From Actinomycetospora chibensis (GTDB taxonomy: Bacteria > Actinomycetota > Actinomycetes > Mycobacteriales > Pseudonocardiaceae), in NCBI RefSeq assembly GCF_028737215.1, contig NZ_JAQZAM010000002.1:124001-188000 (forward strand): a stretch of DNA of 64,000 nt, read 5' to 3'. Position numbers and translations under genes: made by a program. Below the pieces are notes generated by a model. It was given only the letters and a program-made list of their open reading frames with translations. It was not told the DNA's origin and searched no databases. Of this stretch, positions 39,158 to 46,936 are shown piece by piece; position 1 is the stretch's first letter, and every line of letters begins with the position of its first letter.

Positions 39158-40897
39158 TCAGGCCGAAGGACGCGCGCCACGCCGGACGTCGCCGAGCCCG
39201 AGGCGCTCGGGGGCGTGCAGGCGCAGGAGGGTGCGGCCCACGTTCGCGGGAACGCGCTGGGGGGACGATCGGCTCACGAGGACCATGACGAGGAACGTGA
39301 GCGGCACCGTGACCAGCGCGGGACGCGCGAGCAGCACCCCGACCGCGCCGCCCGGGGCGACGCCCGCGAGCGTCGACCCGACGGCGAGCACGGCGAGGCC
39401 GCCGCCGATGAGCATGCCCATGGTCGCGCCGCGGTCGGTGAGGCCCTTCCACCAGATGCCGAGCACGAGCAACGGGCAGAACGTCGAGGCGGCGAGCGCG
39501 AAGGCCAGGGAGACCGTCAGCGAGAAGTCGAGACGGGTGGCGCCGAGGGCGGCGACGATCGGGACCACGCCACCGACGTGTGCGGCGATGCGGAAGTCCC
39601 CGAGCTTGCGGGGCAGCAGGTCGGTCGAGAGGACGCCGGCCACCGAGAGCAGGAGCCCCGACGAGGTCGACAGGAACGCCGCGAACGCGCCGGCGGCGAC
39701 GAGCGCGGCCAGGCCGATGCCGATCCAGCCCGGCAACGCCGCCGTCGGCAGGAGCAGCACCGCCGCGTCCGTCTGGCCGGTGACCAGCAGCTGCGGGACG
39801 TAGAGCCGCGACAACGCACCGAGCAGCACGGGCAGCAGGTAGAAGCCGCCCAGCATCACCAGCACCATGAGCGTCGTCCGGCGGGCCGCCCGGCCGTCCG
39901 GGTTCGTGTAGAAGCGCACGAGGACGTGCGGAAGGCCCATGGTGCCCAGCAGGAGGGCCAGGACCAGCGAGTACGTCGCGAGCAGGGAGTGCCCGTCCTC
40001 GCTGCCCCCGGTCAGCGGCGCGGACCACTCGCCCGCATCGGGGTCGGCGTCGGTGACCACGGGCACCGTGGCCCCGGCCGGGAAGCTCAGCGTGGTGCCG
40101 GCGTCCACCGTGTGCAGCCCCGGCGCCCACGACACCGGCCCGTTGACGGTGGCGCCGTCCACCTCGCCGCGCACACCGATGTCGATCGGCGCCGCCACCT
40201 GCAGGGTGACCGGTGTGCTCACGTCGACGCTGGTGGCGTCGGTGAACACCGGCGGCGGGGGTGTGCCGTCGCGGTCCGGCCCGAACACGAAGACGGCCAG
40301 CAGCACCAGCGCGGGCACGGCCAGCGCGGTCAGCTTGAGCCAGTACTGGAAGGCCTGCACGAAGGTCATCGAGCGCATGCCGCCGAAGGTGACGCTGGCG
40401 GTGACCACCAGACCGACGGCCACCACGCCCACCCACTCCGGCGCGGTCGTCAGCACCGTGAGCGCCAGGCCGGCGGCCTGCAGCTGCGGCAGCAGGTAGA
40501 GCCAGCCGATGATCACGACGAACCAGGTGGTGACCGTCCGCAGGAGCGTGGAGTCGAGCCGGACCTCGGCGAAGTCCGGCACCGTGTAGGCGCCGGAGCG
40601 GCGCAGCGGGGCGGCGACGAAGAACAGCAGCGCGAGGTAGCCCGCCGTGAAGCCGATCGGGTACCAGAGCCCGTCGACGCCGTCCTTGAGCACGATGCCG
40701 GCGACGCCCAGGAACGACGCCGCCGAGAGGTACTGCCCGGAGATGGCTGCGGCGTTGGCGCGCGTTCCGACGGTGCGCGAGGCGGCCAGGAAGTCGTCCG
40801 TCGTGCGCGCGACCCGCACACCCAGGGAACCGATGACGATCGTGACGATGCCGACGACGACGATGGCGGCCACGGCGACGTACCCGGCGGTCTCCAC
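39158..40897 (-). CDS. Solute:sodium symporter with extracellular insertion
   Basis: 579 residues, about 13 membrane helices. SSS motifs: NAAAISGQYLSAASFLGVAG, GGMRSMTFVQAFQYWLKL, LGTMGLPHVLVRFYTNP and FAAFLSTSSGLLLSVAGVL. Between helices, about residues 200-310, a soluble Val/Thr/Asp/Pro-rich insert (PDRDGTPPPPVFTDATS to GSEDGHSLL) replaces a short loop, perhaps a beta-sandwich on the outside. It is a second ActP-like transporter. It lies 5 bp downstream of a DUF485-like gene and a LytTR regulator, matching the conserved actinobacterial order regulator-DUF485-symporter. The substrate is probably a monocarboxylate (inference). Confidence 0.88.
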   Translation of the reverse strand: METAGYVAVAAIVVVGIVTIVIGSLGVRVARTTDDFLAASRTVGTRANAAAISGQYLSAASFLGVAGIVLKDGVDGLWYPIGFTAGYLALLFFVAAPLRRSGAYTVPDFAEVRLDSTLLRTVTTWFVVIIGWLYLLPQLQAAGLALTVLTTAPEWVGVVAVGLVVTASVTFGGMRSMTFVQAFQYWLKLTALAVPALVLLAVFVFGPDRDGTPPPPVFTDATSVDVSTPVTLQVAAPIDIGVRGEVDGATVNGPVSWAPGLHTVDAGTTLSFPAGATVPVVTDADPDAGEWSAPLTGGSEDGHSLLATYSLVLALLLGTMGLPHVLVRFYTNPDGRAARRTTLMVLVMLGGFYLLPVLLGALSRLYVPQLLVTGQTDAAVLLLPTAALPGWIGIGLAALVAAGAFAAFLSTSSGLLLSVAGVLSTDLLPRKLGDFRIAAHVGGVVPIVAALGATRLDFSLTVSLAFALAASTFCPLLVLGIWWKGLTDRGATMGMLIGGGLAVLAVGSTLAGVAPGGAVGVLLARPALVTVPLTFLVMVLVSRSSPQRVPANVGRTLLRLHAPERLGLGDVRRGARPSA

Positions 40898-40902
40898 GCC
40901 GG

Positions 40903-42117
40903 TCAGTCCTCCACGTTGTCGGCGAAGTCGAGCTCGTTGCGCTCGGCGGTGCGGATGTAGAGCCAGGCCAGCGCGAGCATGAACGGGTACGGCAGGAAGC
41001 CCAGCACCAGCCAGGGCAACGTCACGCCCGCGATCTCGACCGACCCGACGCGCGGGACCACGAGGAAGAGCACGGGCAGGGCACCCAGGACGAACACCGC
41101 GACGAGCCCCAGGCGCAGGCCGAGCGCGAGCTGCGCGCGCAGGAGGTTGCGCAGCAGGAGCTCACCGGTCTCGGTCTGCTGCTCGATCTCGGCCACCGTG
41201 CGCACGGCGCGGGTGGGCACGCGCCGCTCGGCGAGCACGACGCGGACGCGGTCGCCCGCGCCGTCGGTCTCGGACGACAGCGGGGGCACGACGACGCCGG
41301 GGCCGGTCCACAGCGCCATGTCGGCGTCCGAGATCGGGGTGTTGTCGGTGGTGGCCGAGGCGTTCACCGCCGTGGTGCGGGCGGCCATCGGCACGGGCTC
41401 GTGCGGGTCGCCGGCCTCGTCGTCGGACGGGGGACGGGCCAGCGGCGCGGGGCCGAGGCCGCCCGGGCCGGTGTAGGGCACCGCCGCGAACTGCTCGGTC
41501 TCCGCGTCCGGTGCCGCGTGCCGGGGGCGGTAGCCCGACGGCGGGGTGTGCACCGCGCCGACCTCTGGGCGTGCGTGCCGGCCGTGGCGCCGTGCGACGC
41601 CCGGCGGCGGCTGGCCCGGGGACGAGAACGTCGGCGGGACCGGGCGCCGCGGCGGGTCGGTCATCGCGACCGGGGTCGGGCCCGCGCCCGGCGCCGGGGT
41701 CGCGCCGGTGGCCGGACCGGGGGTGGCGCCGACGGCGGCCGGGCCGGCGGTCATCGGGTTCGGAGGTGTCGCGACGCCCGTGGGCGACCGGCCCGACCGG
41801 GAGGGCCGCGACCGTCGGACGGTGCCGGTGTCGGGCCCGCCGCCGGTCCAGGAGTCGCCGTCGGCGTCCGGCGGCGGGGCTGCGTCCGGCGGCGGACCTG
41901 CGTCCGGCGGCCGGGCTGCCTCCGGCTCCTCCGGCGCGGCGGACGTCACGGGTGCCGGCGGGTCGGGGACCGAGCGCAGCGCCTCGCCCGAGGCGTTCGG
42001 GGCGACGTCCGCGGCTCCGTCGGGGGAGCCGTCGTCCGCGACCTCCGTCGTGCTGTCCGCCCCGGCAGAGCCCGACTCGGGCCCCGAGGCCCGCGCCGAG
42101 CCGCCGGGGGAGCTCAC
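40903..42117 (-). CDS. DUF485-like membrane protein with long disordered N-terminus
   Basis: 404 residues. The first ~280 are Pro/Ala/Gly/Asp-rich and disordered, with repeats such as PPDAGPPPDAAPPPDADGD. The C-terminal 110 residues hold two membrane helices (LGLRLGLVAVFVLGALPVLF and VTLPWLVLGFLPYPFMLALAW) ending in LYIRTAERNELDF, like DUF485 but diverged. A basic segment (RRVPTRAVRTVAEIEQQTETGELLLRNLL, seen in parts) may face the cytoplasm. The GTG start overlaps the LytTR stop (GTGA). Normal DUF485 proteins are about 100 residues, so the extension is unusual. Confidence 0.75.
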   Translation of the reverse strand: MSSPGGSARASGPESGSAGADSTTEVADDGSPDGAADVAPNASGEALRSVPDPPAPVTSAAPEEPEAARPPDAGPPPDAAPPPDADGDSWTGGGPDTGTVRRSRPSRSGRSPTGVATPPNPMTAGPAAVGATPGPATGATPAPGAGPTPVAMTDPPRRPVPPTFSSPGQPPPGVARRHGRHARPEVGAVHTPPSGYRPRHAAPDAETEQFAAVPYTGPGGLGPAPLARPPSDDEAGDPHEPVPMAARTTAVNASATTDNTPISDADMALWTGPGVVVPPLSSETDGAGDRVRVVLAERRVPTRAVRTVAEIEQQTETGELLLRNLLRAQLALGLRLGLVAVFVLGALPVLFLVVPRVGSVEIAGVTLPWLVLGFLPYPFMLALAWLYIRTAERNELDFADNVED

Positions 42118-42971
42118 CGTCGGCCCCAGGCCTGTTTCGTCGAGCGGACGAGACGGTCCTTGAGCTCGCGCGTGTGGCGCCGGCTCACGGGCAGCTCCGC
42201 GACGTCCCCGCCGCTGCCCAGGCGCACGACGTACCCGGAGCCGGCGAGCCGCAGCTCCGTGATCAGCGGCAGCGCGACGAGGTACGAGCGGTGGATGCGC
42301 ACGAACCCGGCGTCCGACCAGCGCTCCTCGAGCACCGACAGCGGGATGCGGACGAGGTGGCTGCCCTCGGTGGTGTGCAGGCGCGCGTAGTCGCCCTGCG
42401 CCTCCACCCAGCGCACCGTCGAGCGCTGCACCAGCTTCGTGGTGCCGGCGAGCTCGACGGGGATCACCTCGTCGTCGCCCTCCTCGTCGGCGGCCGGCTC
42501 GACCGGCACGGTGGTGCCGCGCGAGGACAGGATCCGCGACAGCGAGGCGTACAGGCGCTCGGGACGCAGCGGCTTGAGCAGGTAGTCGACCGCGCCGACG
42601 TCGAAGGCCTCGACCGCACGGTCGTCGTGCGCCGTCACGAAGACCACCGACGGCGGGATGACGTACCGCGACAGGACGTTCGCGAGCTCGAGACCGTCGA
42701 GGCCCGGCATGCGGATGTCGAGGAACAGCACGTCGACGTCCGACTGCTTGGCCGGTGCCGGGAGTCCGGTCGGGGGCGTACCACCCCCGAACCCGCCCAG
42801 GTCGACACGGTCGCCGCCCGTGAGGATGCGCAGGGCCGCGATCGCGTCGGACGCCCGTAGGACGGTCCCGACCCGCTGGTCCTGCTCGAGCAGGTACGCC
42901 AGCTCCATGAGAGCCGGCTCTTCGTCGTCGACGGCCAGTACTACGAGGCCGTCGTTCTCACTCGTGTTCAC
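42114..42971 (-). CDS. LytTR-family response regulator
   Basis: 285 residues. The receiver domain has DDE at 15-17, phospho-acceptor D85 in VLFLDIRMPGLDG and LLKPLRPERL. An unusual Gly/Pro-rich loop of about 20 residues precedes the D85 strand. The C-terminal LytTR domain (VRWVEAQGDYARLHT, GFVRIHRSYLVAL, VVRLGSGGDVAELPVSRRH) binds DNA. GTG 42971 was chosen; an in-frame GTG at 43004 is possible. It is coupled to the DUF485-like gene and symporter. The matching LytS-like kinase is 4 kb upstream on the same strand. Confidence 0.92.
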   Translation of the reverse strand: MNTSENDGLVVLAVDDEEPALMELAYLLEQDQRVGTVLRASDAIAALRILTGGDRVDLGGFGGGTPPTGLPAPAKQSDVDVLFLDIRMPGLDGLELANVLSRYVIPPSVVFVTAHDDRAVEAFDVGAVDYLLKPLRPERLYASLSRILSSRGTTVPVEPAADEEGDDEVIPVELAGTTKLVQRSTVRWVEAQGDYARLHTTEGSHLVRIPLSVLEERWSDAGFVRIHRSYLVALPLITELRLAGSGYVVRLGSGGDVAELPVSRRHTRELKDRLVRSTKQAWGRR

Positions 42972-43103
42972 TGCGTCGCCATCCTGCCCAGCCGAGGTTC
43001 GCACGTCCACGATAGGACCCGATCGGCTCGCCACCCTTCCGTGCCCCACCCCTCGTGCAGGGCGAGCCGGGGACGACCCGGTGTGTCGCCCCGTGGGACC
43101 ACC

Positions 43104-43136
43104 CGTTCGGGGGTGCGCCGCTGCGCCACCCGAACG
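43104..43136 (-). terminator. Hairpin between the secretion cassette and the LytTR gene
   Basis: CGTTCGGG / CCCGAACG arms with further pairing inside (GTGCGC / GCGCCAC), 43 bp past the stop of the small helical gene. Confidence 0.6.
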
Positions 43137-43178
43137 ATCACGCGGGGCTCGCACGGGCGTCCGCCGGTGTCCACGGGC

Positions 43179-43541
43179 TCAGGTGGACCCGGGATCGGGG
43201 CGGTAGGTGGCCGCGGCTCCGGCATCCGTGTGCTCCCACGCGGCGGCGCTCTCGCGGACGGCGCGTCGCAGCGCGTCGAGCTCGGCGGCGAGGGTGCGCG
43301 CGGCCGGCACCGTGTCCGACGTCACCAGCTCGCGGTACCAGGCGGCGATCGCCGCGTTGTCCTCCCCGGATCCGACGGCCAGCGACTCGGCCCCGAGGCC
43401 GTCGAGCGCCGCCTGCGCCTCGGTGACGCCCTGCTCGAGCGCATCGACCTTGCCCGCGAACGCCCGCGCCTCGTCGGGCCGCATCGCGGCCTCGCCGCCG
43501 GTGCCACCGTCGCCGCCGGGAGGCGACTGGGGTGCGCTCAT
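43179..43541 (-). CDS. Small helical protein of a type VII secretion cassette
   Basis: 120 residues, almost entirely helical after a Pro/Gly-rich start: MRPDEARAFAGKVDALEQGV, AAIAAWYRELVTSD, LAAELDALRRAVRESAAAW. Size and helix-turn-helix character fit ESX-secreted EspC/WXG100-like proteins, but no exact WxG or C-terminal YxxxD/E signal is visible. The ATG overlaps the EspG stop (ATGA). It is most likely a secreted partner or accessory of the PPE-like protein encoded first in the operon. Confidence 0.65.
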   Translation of the reverse strand: MSAPQSPPGGDGGTGGEAAMRPDEARAFAGKVDALEQGVTEAQAALDGLGAESLAVGSGEDNAAIAAWYRELVTSDTVPAARTLAAELDALRRAVRESAAAWEHTDAGAAATYRPDPGST

Positions 43542-44296
43542 GCGGTGCTCCTTCCCGGCGGGCGCGGCACGACCGCGTCGGCCAGCACGGTACGGACGTC
43601 GGAGAGCAGTTGTCCGCCGGTTGCGGGAACGAGCACCGGCGGCCGCGCGGCGGACCCGGATGGGGGCGAGCGCAGGACGTGCCGGCCGCGGGGACCGTCG
43701 AGCCAGCACAGCGGCTCGGTGACGCGCCGGGGTGTGCCGTCGCGTCGGTCGGCCACCCCGACCTGCGTGACGGCCGTGACGGTCGCGAGCAGGTCCTCGG
43801 CGGCGTCCCGGGCGCGCATCGCCCGCGCGGTCGACGGCAGGTCGGCGGGCACGGTGCCCGCGGGTACCGGCACGGGCGGCCCGCTGCCCGGGGGCACGGG
43901 CGGGACCAGGCCGAACAGGGCCTCGGCGAGCCCGTCCGGCGGGCACGGCGTGACGCGCACCGGCGCCTGCGCGTGCTCGGGCGAGTCCAGCAGGGCCGCC
44001 GTGCGTCCGTCGGTGAGGGCCACCGCCGCCCGGGACGCGGTCGCGCCGCGGCGGACGAGGTCGACGGCCAGCACCCACCCGGCGACGGCGGTCCCCGCGT
44101 CGAGCAGGACGCGCGCGGGCCCCGGCTCGAGCAGGCCGCGGGCGCGCAGGGCGTTCTCGGTGGCCTCGCGGTGGCGCCGGACCTCGGCATCGGTCTCCGC
44201 GGACCAGTGCGCCGGGCGCAACGGGTAGGGCCACCCGGCCCCGCACTGCTCGAGGACCCACAGCAGCTCGTGGCGGTCGAGGACGAGTCCGCTCAC
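43538..44296 (-). CDS. EspG-family type VII secretion chaperone
   Basis: 252 residues. EspG proteins bind PE/PPE substrates in the cytoplasm and deliver them to the ESX membrane complex. Family features: LDRHELLWVLEQCGAGWPYPL near the start, GTAVAGWVLAVDLVRRG, VGVADRRDGTPRRV and a C-terminal RTVLADAVVPR. No signal peptide or membrane segment. GTG 44296 overlaps the PPE-like stop (GTGA), so chaperone and client are made together. No ecc membrane genes lie within the window. Confidence 0.82.
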   Translation of the reverse strand: MSGLVLDRHELLWVLEQCGAGWPYPLRPAHWSAETDAEVRRHREATENALRARGLLEPGPARVLLDAGTAVAGWVLAVDLVRRGATASRAAVALTDGRTAALLDSPEHAQAPVRVTPCPPDGLAEALFGLVPPVPPGSGPPVPVPAGTVPADLPSTARAMRARDAAEDLLATVTAVTQVGVADRRDGTPRRVTEPLCWLDGPRGRHVLRSPPSGSAARPPVLVPATGGQLLSDVRTVLADAVVPRPPGRSTA

Positions 44297-45807
44297 CGGT
44301 CGTCCTGCTCCCCGAGCACCGGTGGCGTGACCAGGCGGCGGTCGTCGGGGTCGTCGGCGGGATCGCGCCAGGGGTCGGCGTCGACGAGGTACTCGGGATG
44401 GCGGACGCCGGACCTGCGAGGCCCTCCGGCGGCGAAGCCGGTGCCGCTGATCGGGGGCGTCATCGGGACGTCGGGGCCTGGGGTGGGGGTGGGGGTGTGG
44501 CCGGGGCCCGGGCCGGTCGCGGGCGGGGTGCCGGGGTCGGCCGGGGCGCCGACCGTCGTCCCCGTGCCCGCGGGCGGCCCGGCCGCCGCGGTGCGGTCGG
44601 GCCCGGATCGGTCGGGCCCCGGTTCCGGCTCGGGACGGTCGGTGGACGGCGGGGCCTGCTCCGGCGGGTGGGCGGTCGACGCGGGGTCCGCGGGGCCGCG
44701 CGCGCCACGACGCTCCCGCGGGTCACCGCCGCGTCCCGGGACGACGCCGCCGGTGAGGCGGTCGGCGGGGGTCGGGCCGGCGGGTACCGCCGGGCCGCGC
44801 GTGCCGGCCGCGGGGACGGTGCCCGGGGCCGGGAACGGGCCCCGCGTCGTTCCCGGCGGAACGCCGGGCCGGCCGGTCGGCCCGGCGGGACGGCCTCCGC
44901 CACCCGCGGCACCCGGTGCGCCCGGTTCCGGACCCCCGAGCAGCCGCGACACGAGGCGACCGACCGGCCCCGGCCGTGGCCCGGCGCCCGGGGCTCCGGG
45001 CCCAGTGCCCGGTGTGACCACGCCCCCGCGACCCGCCGGGCCGGCCGGCGCCCCGCCCCCGGGACCTCCACCGGGGCCACGACCCGCAACCGTGCCCGTC
45101 GGGACCCCGACCCCCGGAGCCGAGCCGCCCGGGCCGGCGGGCCCCGCGGCCCGCGCGAGGACGCCGGGGCGCCCCGACCCCGCCCCCTCGGGGCCGGCCG
45201 GGAGCCCGCGCGGCGGTGCCGGCACGCCGGGGGCGGCCGTCGACGCCCGTCCCGCGAGCCCGTCGACGGCCGACGGGGCGCCACGGGCCGCGAGGCCGGT
45301 CTGCTCCAGGTAGGCGCGGTACGCGCCCTGAGCGGCCCGCTCCTCGGCCTGCGCGGCGTGGAAGGCCCCGAACCCGTCCGGCGGGCCTCCGCTCGTCAGC
45401 GCGCCCGCCAGGCCCGGCGTGGCCGGCGAGGCACCGAGGACCGGCAGCGCGGGCGGGCGGGGCGGCCCGACGAGCGACTGGACGCGTGCGAGGGCGTCGC
45501 ACACGCCCTGGAGGCTGCCCGCCTGCCCGGTGACGGCGTCCCCGAGCCGGCTCATGCGGGCCACGAGCGTGCGCACGTGCTGCGTGGCGGCGTCGGCGTC
45601 CCGGCCGCGCCAGGAGGCCCCCAGCTCGCCGTGCGCCCGCTGGAGCCGCTGCGCCGCGGCCCGCAGCTCCTCACCGCGGGCGGCGTGGCGCAGGCGCGCG
45701 GAGTCGAGGGCCGCCGGGTCGGCGCCGTCGTGGATCCAGCGGTGGATGAGCTCGTGGCTCAGCGCCGACGTGTCGCGCCCACCCCACGGGACACCGGGGA
45801 CCGGCAC
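44293..45807 (-). CDS. PPE-like type VII secretion substrate
   Basis: 504 residues. The N-terminal helical hairpin includes HELIHRWIHDGADPAAL and a WxG turn (GASWRGRDADAATQHV), followed by helices to about residue 130. The rest is a very long Pro/Gly/Ala/Thr low-complexity region, ending with GVRHPEYLVDADPWRDPADD. This is the layout of actinobacterial PPE-domain proteins. GTG 45807 is preceded by GGAGG nine bases upstream. Being the first of three overlapping genes with an EspG chaperone strongly supports export through an ESX system. The function outside is unknown. Confidence 0.8.
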   Translation of the reverse strand: MPVPGVPWGGRDTSALSHELIHRWIHDGADPAALDSARLRHAARGEELRAAAQRLQRAHGELGASWRGRDADAATQHVRTLVARMSRLGDAVTGQAGSLQGVCDALARVQSLVGPPRPPALPVLGASPATPGLAGALTSGGPPDGFGAFHAAQAEERAAQGAYRAYLEQTGLAARGAPSAVDGLAGRASTAAPGVPAPPRGLPAGPEGAGSGRPGVLARAAGPAGPGGSAPGVGVPTGTVAGRGPGGGPGGGAPAGPAGRGGVVTPGTGPGAPGAGPRPGPVGRLVSRLLGGPEPGAPGAAGGGGRPAGPTGRPGVPPGTTRGPFPAPGTVPAAGTRGPAVPAGPTPADRLTGGVVPGRGGDPRERRGARGPADPASTAHPPEQAPPSTDRPEPEPGPDRSGPDRTAAAGPPAGTGTTVGAPADPGTPPATGPGPGHTPTPTPGPDVPMTPPISGTGFAAGGPRRSGVRHPEYLVDADPWRDPADDPDDRRLVTPPVLGEQDDR

Positions 45808-45896
45808 GGTCCACCACCTCCCGCAGCGGTGAGCTCACGACGTCCGGACCCGGAAGCCTAGGTCCGAGCAGGCGACGACGGGGAGTGAATCGATCG

Positions 45897-45916
45897 CCCC
45901 GGTGTCCGGACCGGGG
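45897..45916 (-). terminator. Hairpin after the S49 peptidase gene
   Basis: CCCCGGT / ACCGGGG, a perfect 7-bp stem with a 6-nt loop, 7 bp past the stop at 45923, upstream of the PPE-like gene. Confidence 0.6.
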
Positions 45917-45922
45917 TCCTGC

Positions 45923-46807
45923 TCAGAGCCCGAACCGGCTCCAGAGGGCCCGCTGCTCGAACCACTCGAGCGCCGTGCCGACCGGGTCCAGTGCCGTCGC
46001 CGGGGCCGCGGCGGGCCCGAGGACGCCACCGAGTCCGAGGCGCGCCAGGAGCGGCTTGCGGGGCTCGACCGTGACGGGCTCGGCGTCGGGGAATCGGCGG
46101 GCGAGGACGTCGCGGGCGGTGCCGAGCTCGTCGATGAGCCCCAGCTCCAGCGCCCGCTTCCCCGTCCACACCTCGCCGGTGAACAGGTCGTCGTTCTCCT
46201 GCAGCGCCGTGCCGCGCCGCGAGCGCACCCAGTCGATGAACATCTCGTGCAGCTCGCCCTGCATGCCGAGCAGCCACTCGACGTCCTCGGCCTTCTCGGG
46301 CTGGAACGGGTCGAGGCGCGCCTTGTTCTGGCCCGCGGTGTGCAGGCGGCGCTCGATGCCGAAGCGCTCGATGAGCCCCTGCAGCCCGAAGCCGCCGGAC
46401 ACGACGCCGATCGAGCCGACGAGCGAGGTCGGGTGCGCGTAGATCTCGTCGGCGGCGCAGGCCAGCCAGTACCCGCCGGACGCCGCGACGTCCTCGCAGA
46501 ACGCGAGCACCGGCATCTGGTGCTCCTCCGCGAGGCCCCGGATGCGGTCGGCCACCAGAGCGGACTGCGTGGGCGCACCGCCCGGTGAGTTGATCACCAG
46601 GGCGACGGCCTCGGCGCGCTCCGCGGTGAACGCCCGCTTGAGGGCGTCCTCGACCGCGTGGATGTTGATGAGCGACCTCGGCACCGGCCCGCTCGCCGCG
46701 GCGATCACGCCCTGCAGGCGCACGACGCTCACCGTGCGCGTGCCGGTGGCGGCCGCGAGGGGACCGGGCAGGACCGAGGACAGGGCCGAGCCGAACCGCA
46801 ATTCCAT
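45923..46807 (-). CDS. S49-family signal peptide peptidase (short SppA type)
   Basis: 294 residues, the short single-domain form. VVRLQGVIAAA, VALVINSPGGAPTQS, the serine nucleophile in CEDVAASGGYWLACAADEIY, TSLVGSIGVVSGGFG, and the general-base lysine in AGQNKARLDPF. It degrades membrane-bound signal peptides after release. No N-terminal membrane helix is evident, so it may be peripheral. It sits immediately upstream of the secretion cassette on the same strand but has its own terminator. The ATG follows a leaderless-type TAGTCT. Confidence 0.9.
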   Translation of the reverse strand: MELRFGSALSSVLPGPLAAATGTRTVSVVRLQGVIAAASGPVPRSLINIHAVEDALKRAFTAERAEAVALVINSPGGAPTQSALVADRIRGLAEEHQMPVLAFCEDVAASGGYWLACAADEIYAHPTSLVGSIGVVSGGFGLQGLIERFGIERRLHTAGQNKARLDPFQPEKAEDVEWLLGMQGELHEMFIDWVRSRRGTALQENDDLFTGEVWTGKRALELGLIDELGTARDVLARRFPDAEPVTVEPRKPLLARLGLGGVLGPAAAPATALDPVGTALEWFEQRALWSRFGL

Positions 46808-46813
46808 GCCCCG

Positions 46814-46819
46814 AGACTA
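46814..46819 (-). promoter_or_regulatory. -10 hexamer TAGTCT of the S49 peptidase gene (leaderless)
   Basis: TAGTCT ends 6 nt before the ATG at 46807. Confidence 0.6.
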
Positions 46820-46936
46820 TCGGCGCCGAACGGGTGCCCGTGATCGCCGCCGAGGCCCGCCGATGCTCTCCGCGCGGTGGGTCGAGCACGTCGAGCGACG
46901 AAGGAGCACGACGGGCTGCACACCTTGCGCGAAAGA

